Source of the DNA: Fibrobacteria bacterium
GTDB taxonomy: Bacteria > Fibrobacterota > Fibrobacteria > UBA11236
NCBI GenBank assembly: GCA_025360005.1
Contig: JANYDA010000023.1
Span: 1-64,000 of the forward strand
Length of the DNA: 64,000 nt
Reading direction: 5' to 3'
Part shown: positions 8,826 through 17,161 of the stretch, in pieces
Layout of the letters: every line of letters begins with the position of its first letter
How positions within the stretch are numbered: the first letter of the stretch is position 1
Program-made: the position numbers and the translations under genes
Notes under the pieces: model-generated
What the model saw: the letters and a program-made list of their open reading frames with translations, nothing else
Database searches by the model: none
Told to the model about the DNA's origin: nothing

Positions 8826-10060
8826 GCGGCGGGTTCCTTGCGTGGGTGTTTGGAGGCGTACTCCAGGTACAGGCCCAGCGCGGCGACCTTGGGTTTGGCA
8901 TAGGATTGCACCGCGGAAAGCATTTCTTCGATCCAGGCGACCAATGCCGCCATGTCTTGCGTATTCTCCAGCGGGCCTAGGACATCGGCCAGGGTAGCGT
9001 CCAGACCTTGCCGCTGCAAGGCCGTGCGCGTCCAGGGGAATGCGGTGGCGCCCGCATTGGCAATGGCAATGGCATCGGGGTTCGTGCCGCCGTCCGGACC
9101 CATTCCCCTTCCCACAGGACCTTCCAAGGCTTCCAGGCGATGGAACACGCGTACCGCCCGCAACAGGAAGTGCAGGAGGCGCGAGGCGGACTGCAAATCC
9201 CCGAAGCCGTCCGATTCCTCCAGGTAGTCGGAAAAGGCGGACCAATCCCCGGCCAATGCGGAGGCCAGGAAGCGGGCGGATTCCTCCAGCAGGGTATCGC
9301 CGCCGTTACGGTGGAGGGAAAGCAGCGCCCCGGGCGATCCTTCCGCGAACGGGATCAGCCGTTCCGGCAAGATGGCGATGTCCCAGGCCTTGCCTTGCTT
9401 GGCCATCACGGCGCGCAGGGCGTCCGGAGCCATGGGGAAGAGCGGCAATTGCGTGCAGCGGGACAGGATGGTGGGAAGCAGGGCGCTGCGATCATCGCTG
9501 GAAAGGAGGAAGTAGGTGTTGGGGGGCGGTTCTTCCAGGGTTTTCAACAAGGTATTGGCGGCGGCGGCGGCCATGGTCTCCGCCCAGAGCAGGACCACGA
9601 TGCGCGGCCGCCGGGAGGATTCCGCGAAGGACAGGCGCGCTTGCATGCTGCGGATCTGCCCGATATTGAGATTGCTTTTCTCCGTGCGCGCGAAGGCGTA
9701 AGGATCCGCTTGGAACTCCTTGGCCCTCTCCGTGAGTTCATCCACCTGCGCGTCTTCCATTTCGCCGTCGCCGCCGGATTTCTCCAGGGCCTTGTCCTTC
9801 TTCTCGATCGGCATCAGGAAAATGAGGCTGTCCAGGTTGTTGCGGAGGCGCCCCAGGCAGCCCTGGCATGCGCCGCAAGGGCGCAGATCGGCTGCGTCGC
9901 AGAGCAGGATGTCGACCAAGTCCAGCAGCAGGGGGTTCTGGCCCACGCCTTCGGGGCCATGCACCAACAGGCCGTGCGGGAATTTGCCGGAGGAGAGAGC
10001 CTGGGACAAGAAAGCTTTGGCTTCCTCCAGACCCTGGGCGCGGCTAAAGGAGAATCGCAT
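8819..10060 (-). CDS. holB: DNA polymerase III delta-prime subunit
   Basis: 413 residues from the ATG at 10060 (MRFSFSRAQGL), which has GGAG six bases upstream; an alternative TTG 42 nt further up is less likely. It is an AAA+ clamp-loader subunit. The P-loop position reads GPEGVGQNPLL, without the GKT, as expected for the non-catalytic delta-prime. A four-Cys zinc module follows (CDAADLRPCGACQGC), and SNLNIGQIRSMQ and NTLLKTLEEPPPNTYFLL (with sensor region SRCTQL) are typical. It helps load the beta clamp at the replication fork. A Lys/Glu-rich insertion lies at about residues 85-115. Upstream partner is envC, 135 nt away; downstream recJ overlaps. Confidence 0.9.
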   Translation of the reverse strand: MRFSFSRAQGLEEAKAFLSQALSSGKFPHGLLVHGPEGVGQNPLLLDLVDILLCDAADLRPCGACQGCLGRLRNNLDSLIFLMPIEKKDKALEKSGGDGEMEDAQVDELTERAKEFQADPYAFARTEKSNLNIGQIRSMQARLSFAESSRRPRIVVLLWAETMAAAAANTLLKTLEEPPPNTYFLLSSDDRSALLPTILSRCTQLPLFPMAPDALRAVMAKQGKAWDIAILPERLIPFAEGSPGALLSLHRNGGDTLLEESARFLASALAGDWSAFSDYLEESDGFGDLQSASRLLHFLLRAVRVFHRLEALEGPVGRGMGPDGGTNPDAIAIANAGATAFPWTRTALQRQGLDATLADVLGPLENTQDMAALVAWIEEMLSAVQSYAKPKVAALGLYLEYASKHPRKEPAAC

Positions 10061-10195
10061 GGGAAACTCCGGCAGCGCGCGGGGAACCGGCGGGAAAATC
10101 AAAGCAAGGGACCGCGGGCCTCATGGGATAAAAGTAGTAATCAGGGGTTGCGGGGCGAAGCGCGCGGCCCCCGCCGGTGACGGCGGACACGCCCG

Positions 10196-11374
10196 TTATT
10201 TGCCGCCGCTGCGCAACCATTCGGAAGGATCGACGGTCTTGGTGCCTTTCCGCACTTCGAAATACACCTTTCCCGCTTCCACGGAAACCGTGCCCAGTTC
10301 CTGGCCGGTTTTGACCTTGTCGCCTTGCCGCACGCGGATGCCGGCCAGGTTGGCGTAGATGGTGAAGAAGTCCGATCCATTGTCCAGGATAACGCCCATG
10401 CCGTAGCCGGGGATGCGCGTGATGAGGGCGACCTCGCCGCTCACGGCGGCCCGCACCGGGGTGCCGGGCTGGCCTTTGATCTCTATCCCCAGGTTCTTGG
10501 TGGTGGTCTTGAGCGTGGCGTGGAATTGCAATCCGTATTTGGAGACCACTTCCCCGTCCACGGGCAGGCAATACTTGGATCCGCTTTCCAACACCGTGGC
10601 CTTGCGGTTGCGCGCCAGCTCCTCCTTGCGCCGCTTTTCCAGGGCGGTGATGATGTCCGTGATTAGGCGGGCGTTTTCTTCCAGCTCTTGCAGCGCCTTC
10701 TGCTTGGACTGCTCGTCGGATTGGATGGCCGCCAGGTTCTTCTCCTGCATTTTGCGGGCGCGGCTGTAGGTCTCCTTCTCGGCGGCCTTGTGGGCCCGGA
10801 AGGAGTTGACCTCCGTAAGGCGCCCGTCCAGCTTGGCCATGGCCCGTTGCTTGATCTGCGCATCCTCGCGGCCCGCTTCCACCAGGCTGCGATCGTAGCG
10901 CAATACGCGCTTCATGAAAAACACCTTGCGCATGAAATCCCCATGCCCGGCCTCCCACCCCCTAAGTATCATCCGATCGGGGCTCCCCGTCATGAACAAC
11001 GTGCGTACGCGTTTGGCCATCACCCGGTTGCGATCTTCGATGCGGGCCTGCACCTCCGTTAGGTCCTGGCGTTCGGAAGCGAGCGAAGCGTTCAGGGTCT
11101 CTTCGGTGGCGTCCAGCTTGGAGAGGTATTGATCGGTATGCTTGATGTTGCCGCTGATCTTCTCCAGGGTGCCCAGCGTCGATTCCCTTTTCTCGCGCAG
11201 GGATTCCAATTCCTTCTGCTCGGTGATCAGCCTATCGTGGAGATCGTCCAGCTCCTTGCGCTGCCGCGCGATTTCGCGATCGTAGTCTTTTTTCTCCGAG
11301 GCGAGAGCGGGGAAAATGCAAAAGGCAAAAGCCAAAATGCACGGCAGGAAATGGGGGAACCGGAAGCCGGTCAT
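10196..11374 (-). CDS. envC: EnvC-like murein hydrolase activator (coiled coil plus degenerate M23 domain)
   Basis: 392 residues from ATG at 11374 (MTGFRF); an upstream in-frame ATG at 11419 would give 407 residues, and the sequence does not decide between them. Signal peptide ends near FPALAS. About 45-260 is a long charged coiled coil; the last 120 residues are an M23/LytM fold. The zinc-binding residues are missing (NLGIEIKG where peptidases have HxGxD, YFEVR where they have HFEIR), as in EnvC, which activates amidases rather than cutting peptidoglycan itself. The next gene upstream is ftsX, and EnvC is known to be held by FtsX in the periplasm, so the pair makes functional sense. The signal-peptide codons lie in a 7-nt-period repeat. 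Confidence 0.88.
   Translation of the reverse strand: MTGFRFPHFLPCILAFAFCIFPALASEKKDYDREIARQRKELDDLHDRLITEQKELESLREKRESTLGTLEKISGNIKHTDQYLSKLDATEETLNASLASERQDLTEVQARIEDRNRVMAKRVRTLFMTGSPDRMILRGWEAGHGDFMRKVFFMKRVLRYDRSLVEAGREDAQIKQRAMAKLDGRLTEVNSFRAHKAAEKETYSRARKMQEKNLAAIQSDEQSKQKALQELEENARLITDIITALEKRRKEELARNRKATVLESGSKYCLPVDGEVVSKYGLQFHATLKTTTKNLGIEIKGQPGTPVRAAVSGEVALITRIPGYGMGVILDNGSDFFTIYANLAGIRVRQGDKVKTGQELGTVSVEAGKVYFEVRKGTKTVDPSEWLRSGGK
11313..11340. repeat. Heptad repeat array inside the envC signal-peptide codons
   Basis: Four exact 7-nt units follow one another: AAAATGC, AAAAGGC, AAAAGCC, AAAATGC. On the minus strand they encode the hydrophobic core CILAFAFCIF of the EnvC signal peptide. 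The same 7-nt-period pattern occurs in four other places in the window, all intergenic. Confidence 0.7.
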
Positions 11375-11398
11375 GCGCCGTGTCCGGGCCTTCCCCTC

Positions 11399-11433
11399 TT
11401 TCAATTTTTCACTTTGCATTTTGATTTTGCACG
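11399..11433. repeat. Heptad repeat array between envC and ftsX
   Basis: Five consecutive 7-nt units: TTTCAAT, TTTTCAC, TTTGCAT, TTTGATT, TTGCACG. It occupies almost the whole ftsX-envC gap and contains the alternative upstream envC ATG (11417-11419), which weakens that start. It ends 8 nt from the ftsX stop codon. Confidence 0.7.
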
Positions 11434-11440
11434 TTGACTT

Positions 11441-12319
11441 CTACACCGCATGCCCACGCAGGAAAGCCCGCACCGTCCTGGCGCTGGCGATGGCGGCGAT
11501 GCCGGCGGTGGCTCCCATCAGGGAAAAGGCGCAGGCCCAGAAAGGCACCAGGCCGGGAATGCTGGCCGAGACCAGGCGCGAAAGACCCAGCAAAAAGGCC
11601 AGGGACAATACGCCGATGAAGCTTCCCAGCACGCCCAGCAGCACGCCTTCCAAAAGGAAGGGCGCCAGGATGAAGAGATGCCCCGCGCCGCAATATTTCA
11701 TGTTCTCCACCAGGATGCGGCGGGAATACAGGTTCAGCTTCACGGCGTTGTGGATGATGAGCGATAGGGCGCCGCCCACCAGCAGCATCAGCAGCGATGA
11801 GCCGCCCGCCACCGGCACGCGCCATTTATCCAGCCAGGCCAGGTAGAGGGAATTGGCGCTGGCCTCCTCCACCTCTTCCAGGCGCTGCACCCGGTCCAGC
11901 AATAATTTGTTCTGGGCCGAAGATCGGAAGCCGGCCGCGGGATAGATGAGGAAGGAGTGGGGCAGGGGGTTCCAATCCAGGGAACGGATCATCTCGTCGC
12001 CGAAATCGCGTTTGAACTCCTCCAAGGCGTCATCCTTGCTGACGAATACGATGGAGTCCACGCCTTGCAAGCGATGCAGCTTGGACTCCAAGCCATCCAG
12101 GGAGGATTGCGATTCGTATTTGGCGCCGGGAAAAACGCGGATGACGCTATCCGAAGCGCCGCCCCCGCCCAGCGACCACACCAAGGTGAACGCCAGCAAA
12201 AGTCCCGCGAATACGGAGGTGCAGATACCGATGGTTATCACGGAGGTTACCGAGAGGAACTTGTCGGAGCGGAATCCCCGGAACGCTTCCAGAAGCAGGT
12301 AGCCGAGCTGGTTTTTCAT
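11441..12319 (-). CDS. ftsX: Cell-division ABC-transporter-like permease FtsX
   Basis: 292 residues. The N-terminal cytoplasmic stretch FRGFRSDKFLSVTSVITIGICTSVF leads into TM1. A periplasmic domain of about 110 residues follows (FVSKDDALEEFKRDFG, then NPLPHSFLIYP, the classic FtsX motif), and three more membrane segments form the FtsX/MacB permease domain. FtsX with the ATPase FtsE transmits a cytoplasmic signal to EnvC-type activators to split septal peptidoglycan. The envC gene lies directly downstream. No ftsE lies beside it; the upstream gene is an unrelated DnaB-like protein. GGGGA sits just before the ATG. Confidence 0.92.
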   Translation of the reverse strand: MKNQLGYLLLEAFRGFRSDKFLSVTSVITIGICTSVFAGLLLAFTLVWSLGGGGASDSVIRVFPGAKYESQSSLDGLESKLHRLQGVDSIVFVSKDDALEEFKRDFGDEMIRSLDWNPLPHSFLIYPAAGFRSSAQNKLLLDRVQRLEEVEEASANSLYLAWLDKWRVPVAGGSSLLMLLVGGALSLIIHNAVKLNLYSRRILVENMKYCGAGHLFILAPFLLEGVLLGVLGSFIGVLSLAFLLGLSRLVSASIPGLVPFWACAFSLMGATAGIAAIASARTVRAFLRGHAV

Positions 12320-12382
12320 CTGTCCCCGGAGGGAAAGGTAGCAAAGACCGGGAGGAAGAATTCAAAAGCGCGCCACGCGGCC

Positions 12383-14251
12383 TTACCCTTGCTCCACCGT
12401 GGTTCCGGGATTGACCGGCGCAGGCGCCGCGGCCTGCGGGGTGGGGCTGATCTCCTTGAAGAGGCAGCTGGGGCGATGGTACACGTAATGGCCCTGGAAA
12501 TGGCGATGGGCGCCGTGGGCCTGGAAGCGGATCTTGGCGAGGCAGATTTCCTGCATCAGCTTGGTCACGGAAAGATCCACGTGGAATCCCGCTTCCCATT
12601 CGGAGGCGCGCGGCTGGCGCAAGCTCTTGCCTGCGGCTTCGCGGGATCCGTCATGATCGAGCACCATCTGGTAGTCGGCCAGGCCCAGGCAGGGATCCGT
12701 CGCGCCTTGGTCCGCCGTCCTCATGCGGGCCACCCACAGGGAACCGTTGAACTCGCGGAGGCGCATCTTCATCTGGGACAGGCCGCGGAAGGTGTCCGCT
12801 TCGTTCTCGCCGGCGAACTCATCCAGGTTGTCGATCAGGATGGCCAAGGGTATCAAGGCGTTCCCGCGCTTGCGCTGCTTGGGCAGGTAATCGTGCTCCA
12901 GGTATTTCAGCAATTGCTCCAGCCCGTCCTGACGGCCGCAGGGAGCGACCTGCGGCGGGTTGGGGAAAAGGGAATCGAAGGCTTTGGTCAGCGAGGCCGC
13001 GTCGGGCGTGCCGCCTTCCGGCTTGCCGGCCAGGGGGTTGCCGCGATAGTGGCGGGACAATGCCGCCAAGGCCAGATCGCCCAGCCCGCGCTTCTTGGAA
13101 AAGATGAGGATTTGCCCGGTGCCTTCCTTGGCGTAGCCTTCCGAGCATTGCAACAGGAACTGGAAACCCAATTCGCCCGCGAAGGGATCGCATTGCAGGA
13201 ACATCATTTCCCCGCAACCCAGGCCCTGGTGGATCTTATTGAACGCGGCCGAATACAAGGGCCAGCGCCATTTTCCCAGGGTGTAGTTCTGGAACCAGGC
13301 CGTCAGTTCGCGGCCGCCTTCGCGCGGTTGGCCGCCCGAGAAATCGCCTTTGGCGGCGGAATAATTCTTCTCGTGCTGGAGTCCCGGCGAGGGCGCGCTC
13401 TCGTACTGGGGCTCTTGGGAGTCCTGCCAGTTCTGGCTCAGGCCCTGGATGTTGGAAGGAGTGACGTGATTATCCTTCTCCGCCTTCGGCTTCTTGGATT
13501 CGAAAACCTCTTCCAGCAACGCGGTGACGGCGCCATCCTCGCCGGGCTCCAAGGAGCCGGAGGACGTGACTACCATGGTTTCCGTGGATTCCGGCGAGAA
13601 CAGGCCGGGCAGGCCCGGCACGGGATCGTGGATCTTGCCGGACACGGCGGAAGTGAGCGCGAAATGCTTTTGTTCCTGCGGAGTCATCTTCTTTTCCAGC
13701 GATTCCAGCAGCTTCTTGGTGACCATGCCCAGCGTCATCTTCACCAAAGGCCTGCGCTGCAGCGCTCCCGGGGCCCAGACGCGCACGCAGATGCCCGTGA
13801 GGAAATAATCGAGGCTGTATTTGCGGATGCCCATCCGGCCCAGCATGGAATCGATCTGGTACACGATGTTCACCAGCTGTTCGTTGTTCCCGCTTTGCAC
13901 GTAAAGCTCGCGGATGAGATCCGGCTTGAAGAGGAAGACCAACGACAGCGAATGCACGCGCGCCTGCTCCTGGGCGGGAAACTCCAGTAGGCTCTTGTCG
14001 AACTGGTTGTAAGAAGGGCGCGTGGGGATCTGCGCTTGCGTATAGCTGTAATTGCTGAGGGCGAAATTGTAACGGCCGACGAGCCCGCGGCAGGCTTCCA
14101 GAAGGAAGTCCGTATCGTTGAAAAAGCCCCGCCCCTCAACCTTATCGGTCTTGCTGTTGATGAGCATGATTTCCAGGTAGGCTTTGCCGGAATCCGAGAG
14201 CGGTAGGAACGTTTTCACCAGGTCGGGTTTGCTGAATAGGGAGGAAAACAT
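12383..14251 (-). CDS. Protein of unknown function with degenerate DnaB/RecA-like C-terminal domain
   Basis: 622 residues from ATG at 14251, with GGAGG seven bases upstream. Residues 1-200 are an unrecognised domain (MFSSLFSKPDL...); 200-330 are low-complexity and polar. From about 335 the sequence follows the SF4/DnaB helicase core in order: HQGLGCGEMMFLQCD, a P-loop position reading DPFAGELG (no Lys-Thr), QILIFSKKRGLGDLALAALS where DnaB has VLIFSLEM..., a Walker-B-like LAILIDNLDEF near residue 470, LSQMKMRLREFNGSLWVARM, and a final KLMQEICLAKIRF strand pair. Loss of the P-loop Lys suggests it does not hydrolyse ATP. It is 63 nt upstream of ftsX on the same strand, so probably cotranscribed. 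Function unknown; the homology call is by eye. Confidence 0.6.
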   Translation of the reverse strand: MFSSLFSKPDLVKTFLPLSDSGKAYLEIMLINSKTDKVEGRGFFNDTDFLLEACRGLVGRYNFALSNYSYTQAQIPTRPSYNQFDKSLLEFPAQEQARVHSLSLVFLFKPDLIRELYVQSGNNEQLVNIVYQIDSMLGRMGIRKYSLDYFLTGICVRVWAPGALQRRPLVKMTLGMVTKKLLESLEKKMTPQEQKHFALTSAVSGKIHDPVPGLPGLFSPESTETMVVTSSGSLEPGEDGAVTALLEEVFESKKPKAEKDNHVTPSNIQGLSQNWQDSQEPQYESAPSPGLQHEKNYSAAKGDFSGGQPREGGRELTAWFQNYTLGKWRWPLYSAAFNKIHQGLGCGEMMFLQCDPFAGELGFQFLLQCSEGYAKEGTGQILIFSKKRGLGDLALAALSRHYRGNPLAGKPEGGTPDAASLTKAFDSLFPNPPQVAPCGRQDGLEQLLKYLEHDYLPKQRKRGNALIPLAILIDNLDEFAGENEADTFRGLSQMKMRLREFNGSLWVARMRTADQGATDPCLGLADYQMVLDHDGSREAAGKSLRQPRASEWEAGFHVDLSVTKLMQEICLAKIRFQAHGAHRHFQGHYVYHRPSCLFKEISPTPQAAAPAPVNPGTTVEQG

Positions 14252-14336
14252 ATGGGTGCCTCCATTCTCCCTCCATTCCGGGATTTTGGGTAGGGCTAAG
14301 ATTGGTGTCCGGGGAGGCATGAATTATCTTCGTTAA

Positions 14337-15338
14337 GTGATAACCCTCGGGATTGAAACCTCTTGCGACGAAACCTCCTGCGGCTTGGTGGACCATACGA
14401 TGCGGGTTTTGGCCAATCAGGTCCATAGCCAGATTCCCATCCATTCCGAATATGGGGGCGTGGTTCCCGAAATCGCCGCCCGGGCCCATCTTGAAAAAAT
14501 CGACCCCATAGTCCGCCTGGCGCTCCAAGAAGCCTCGCTTCCCTTGGAAGCCGTCGATCAAATTGCCTTCACGCGCGGCCCCGGCTTATTGGGCCCGTTG
14601 CTGGTGGGCGCTTCCTTTGCCCGCGCCCTGGGTCGATCATTGGGGAAACCGGTGGTGGGTGTGAACCATCTAGAGGGTCATTTGGCCTCCGCTTTTCTCA
14701 GGGATCCCGCCCTGGAACCGCCTTTTCTTTGCCTGGTCGTGTCCGGCGGGCACACGGAGTTCGTAAAGGTGGAAGCGGGCCTCGACTATACCATGGTGGG
14801 TAAAACCCGGGACGATGCGGCGGGGGAGGCTTTCGACAAATGCGGAAAAATCCTGGGATTGGGATATCCGGCCGGACCCATCCTGGCGCGCCTGGCCGCT
14901 TCCGGCCAGCGGGACTTCGTGCTCTTTCCCAAGGCCTTGGATAGCAAAGACAATTTCGAGTTTTCCTTCAGCGGATTGAAATCGGCCATGCTGCGGTATG
15001 CGGCTTCCCGGCCGCCGGAGTTCATCCGGAACAATCTGTCCCATATTTGCGCCTCGGTGGAATCGGCCATCGTGGACCTGCTGGTGAAGAAGTCCATCAA
15101 CGCTCTGTATGCCACGCATATGCAGGTCATCACCGTGGTAGGCGGCGTTTGCGCCAACGCTTATTTACGGAACCGAATGCAGGCGGAGGCGGAAAAACGG
15201 GGTTTCCGGGCCCTTTTCCCGGCGCAGGCCTATAGCGGAGACAACGGCGCCATGATCGCCGCCATCGGCCAATGGCGCGCCGGCCGCGGCCTGGCGCAAG
15301 CGGAGCTGGCCGTAACGCCCTCTTTGCGATGGCGGTAA
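14337..15338 (+). CDS. tsaD: tRNA N6-adenosine threonylcarbamoyltransferase TsaD
   Basis: 333 residues with a GTG start. Kae1/TsaD/Qri7 signatures are complete: GIETSCDETS at the N-terminus, VVPEIAARAHLEKI, GVNHLEGHLASAFL with metal-binding His residues, VSGGHTEFV, and GKTRDDAAGEAFDK. TsaD transfers the threonylcarbamoyl group to A37 of ANN-decoding tRNAs in a complex with TsaB and TsaE, neither of which is in the window. The gene is divergent from the DnaB-like gene across 85 bp and is followed by a separate promoter. Confidence 0.97.
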   Translation: MITLGIETSCDETSCGLVDHTMRVLANQVHSQIPIHSEYGGVVPEIAARAHLEKIDPIVRLALQEASLPLEAVDQIAFTRGPGLLGPLLVGASFARALGRSLGKPVVGVNHLEGHLASAFLRDPALEPPFLCLVVSGGHTEFVKVEAGLDYTMVGKTRDDAAGEAFDKCGKILGLGYPAGPILARLAASGQRDFVLFPKALDSKDNFEFSFSGLKSAMLRYAASRPPEFIRNNLSHICASVESAIVDLLVKKSINALYATHMQVITVVGGVCANAYLRNRMQAEAEKRGFRALFPAQAYSGDNGAMIAAIGQWRAGRGLAQAELAVTPSLRWR

Positions 15339-15361
15339 CGGGGCTCCCTGGGGAAAGGCGA

Positions 15362-15390
15362 TTGACAAGGCGGGTCCCGCAACCTATAGT
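15362..15390 (+). promoter_or_regulatory. Near-consensus sigma-70-type promoter
   Basis: TTGACA at 15362-15367 and TATAGT at 15385-15390, separated by exactly 17 nt, 24 nt upstream of the ATG of the small exported protein; GGAGG at 15405-15409 is the ribosome-binding site. It is among the strongest promoters readable in the window and implies high expression of the downstream gene. Confidence 0.8.
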
Positions 15391-15414
15391 ATTTAATATC
15401 GCCTGGAGGCCATC

Positions 15415-15780
15415 ATGTCTAAGAAATTCCTGCCCCTACTCGTTGCCGTTGCCACCGTGCTGAGTCTGGGGCTGAAAGCCCGCGCTGACGAAGCCGAAGT
15501 GCGCGCCGCCGCGGATAGGACCAAGGATGCCAAGCTCAAGGCCCATCTGATGAACAACATCGACATTTTCGGCAAATCCGATTTGCCCGCTATCTATATC
15601 TTGATGCCCAACTCGGACGCTTCCGAGGACATCCAGGGTTCGCTGCTCACGCGCGACTTCTCCCGCGATCCTTTCTTCATGCAGAATGTCGATCGGGAAG
15701 AGTTCGAACTCAAGGTCACCCTTCGGGAGATCAATGGGGACGATGAAGACAAGAAGGATAAAGAAGCCAAGGCCCACTGA
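15415..15780 (+). CDS. Small exported protein of unknown function
   Basis: 121 residues. Residues 1-24 form a signal peptide (LGLKARA|DEAEV). The mature part has no Cys, is acidic/charged, and contains LPAIYILMPNSDASEDIQGSLLTRDFSRDPFFMQNVDREEFEL; the end is strongly charged (DDEDKKDKEAKAH). I do not recognise the family. The conserved-looking SLLTRDFSRDPFF stretch could help a profile search. It is single, between tsaD and the convergent methyltransferase, with its own strong promoter and a good ribosome-binding site, so it is probably an abundant periplasmic protein. Confidence 0.75.
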   Translation: MSKKFLPLLVAVATVLSLGLKARADEAEVRAAADRTKDAKLKAHLMNNIDIFGKSDLPAIYILMPNSDASEDIQGSLLTRDFSRDPFFMQNVDREEFELKVTLREINGDDEDKKDKEAKAH

Positions 15781-15830
15781 GGCGGCGGTTTTTCTTTTGC
15801 CGGATTATCCGGACTTCCCGGGCCGATGCC

Positions 15831-17006
15831 TCAGGACCGGCGGGCGTAGACGCGCATTTGATCGCCCCATCCAGGCGCTGTGACCAGACCGCTCAGGAAG
15901 GCTCCCACTCGCTTGCCGGCTTTTTGGAAGGCGGTTTCGTGCCCCAGGCCGGCTGTCCCTTCCTTGCGGGAGGATTCGATGGTCTCGCGGCTGCGCAGGT
16001 TTTCCAACCATTGCTCGCGGGCATCCTGATCCCTATCCACCCTGTTGAATCCGCTGAACCAATCCCGGAACAGGGAGAGGCCGGAAGTCTTCACCACCAC
16101 ATCATGGAAGCCGGCCTTCCGCAGCAGGGCCGTCAAAGTACCCGGTGTGAAGTAGCAAAGATGGCGGGACGGTTCGAAGTAGGACCAACGCTTGCGCAAG
16201 AGCCGACGGGAAATGCTCCGGTAGTTGGGCGTCGACAAAAGCAATTGCCCACCCGGCTCCAAGTGATCGTGCACCCATTTGAGGAACTCGGCGGGATGGG
16301 CTTCCCGCTCCATCACGTCCCAGGCGGCGATGACGTTGTAGCGGCCCTCCCAGGGATCCCGGAAAATATCCGTGGCGGCAACCTGCAGATCGAAACGCTC
16401 GCGGGCGAAGGCGGCGCGTTCCTTGGACCATTCCAGGCCTTCCACGGATCGATAATGCGGTCGGCATAGTTGCAGGAAATGGCCCCAGCGGCAGCCCACC
16501 TCCAGCAGGGTGGCCGAGCGCTTGTTGAGGCCGTGCGCTTTGGGCATTTCCCGGTTCATGCGTTCCATATGCTCCGCCATTTTGTGGCGCAGCGTCAGGT
16601 TGCGTTCGGAAGCAAGGGGCGCGGGCTCGCGCCGCAGCATTTCCTCCCGTACCGATGTGGCCAGGCGCGGGGAGACATATAGCAGGGAACAGGCACGGCA
16701 CTTGCGCAACAGAGTGGGGCCCAACCGGCCCAGGATGCGCGCGGGGATTTGGCCGCAGGCGGGGCAAGGGGACTTTTCCAGGAAATCGTTAGCCTCCCCC
16801 GGGACCAGCAACCGGCTCCAGAAATCGGCCGCTTCCCGGCCTTGCCGTCCCTCCCGGCCGGAGGATCCGTGTCCATGCTGGCGCTCCCGGCCATCGTGGC
16901 GCCCCGGCCAGCCGCGCTTGCGGCCATGATCATGGTGTCCTTCGCGATCCTCGCGATTGCTGTGATCGGGCCGGCTGCCGCGGGGTCGGAATCTGCGTTT
17001 CTTCAC
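15831..17006 (-). CDS. Zinc-ribbon SAM-dependent methyltransferase with Arg/His/Gly-rich N-terminus
   Basis: 391 residues from a GTG. Residues 2-57 are extremely rich in Arg, His, Gly and Glu and look disordered. A CPAC...CRAC zinc ribbon follows at about 81-106, then a class I methyltransferase domain: motif I LLEVGCRWGHFLQL, VEGLEWSKERAAFARERF, NVIAAWDVMEREAHPAEFLKWVHDHLEPGGQLLLSTPN, and a C-terminal YFTPGTLTALLRKAGF. The pattern matches Methyltransf_23-type enzymes often acting on sugars or lipids of surface polymers; the substrate is not evident. No clear Shine-Dalgarno precedes the GTG, so the low-complexity N-terminus may partly be a start-site artefact, though no better start is obvious. 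Confidence 0.78.
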   Translation of the reverse strand: MKKRRFRPRGSRPDHSNREDREGHHDHGRKRGWPGRHDGRERQHGHGSSGREGRQGREAADFWSRLLVPGEANDFLEKSPCPACGQIPARILGRLGPTLLRKCRACSLLYVSPRLATSVREEMLRREPAPLASERNLTLRHKMAEHMERMNREMPKAHGLNKRSATLLEVGCRWGHFLQLCRPHYRSVEGLEWSKERAAFARERFDLQVAATDIFRDPWEGRYNVIAAWDVMEREAHPAEFLKWVHDHLEPGGQLLLSTPNYRSISRRLLRKRWSYFEPSRHLCYFTPGTLTALLRKAGFHDVVVKTSGLSLFRDWFSGFNRVDRDQDAREQWLENLRSRETIESSRKEGTAGLGHETAFQKAGKRVGAFLSGLVTAPGWGDQMRVYARRS

Positions 17007-17102
17007 ATGGAAATAATACCTTGCTTTCGATTGCGATTAAAGACCGGGCCGCCTACTTCGCATTTTATATTGCAGGGCGTAATTGCTACTCTTCAGGGAA
17101 CC

Positions 17103-17131
17103 TTCAACTTCAGAGATGCCTCGCCTATAAA
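17103..17131 (+). promoter_or_regulatory. Candidate promoter of pyrC
   Basis: TTCAAC (17103-17108) and TATAAA (17126-17131) with a 17-nt spacer, 31 nt before the pyrC GTG; AGGAG at 17148-17152 is the ribosome-binding site. Fits sigma-70 spacing, with a weaker -35. Confidence 0.5.
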
Positions 17132-17161
17132 GAAGCATCGCTTACATAGGAGCAGGATCGC

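Noticed and set aside
7125-8903. Long open frame antisense to recJ (592 codons), and similar ones antisense to the DnaB-like gene, metH, the barrel protein and trpE.
   Set aside because: High-GC shadow frames: no family motif, composition rich in His/Gln/Gly/Arg, and the opposite strand holds recognised proteins.
8826-9245. Longer RecJ with 140 extra N-terminal residues.
   Set aside because: The extension lies entirely inside holB in another frame, is Arg/Gly/Cys-rich and unlike any RecJ.
13137-13270. Calling the DnaB-like protein a replicative helicase.
   Set aside because: The P-loop Lys-Thr is absent and the N-terminal domain is not DnaB-like.
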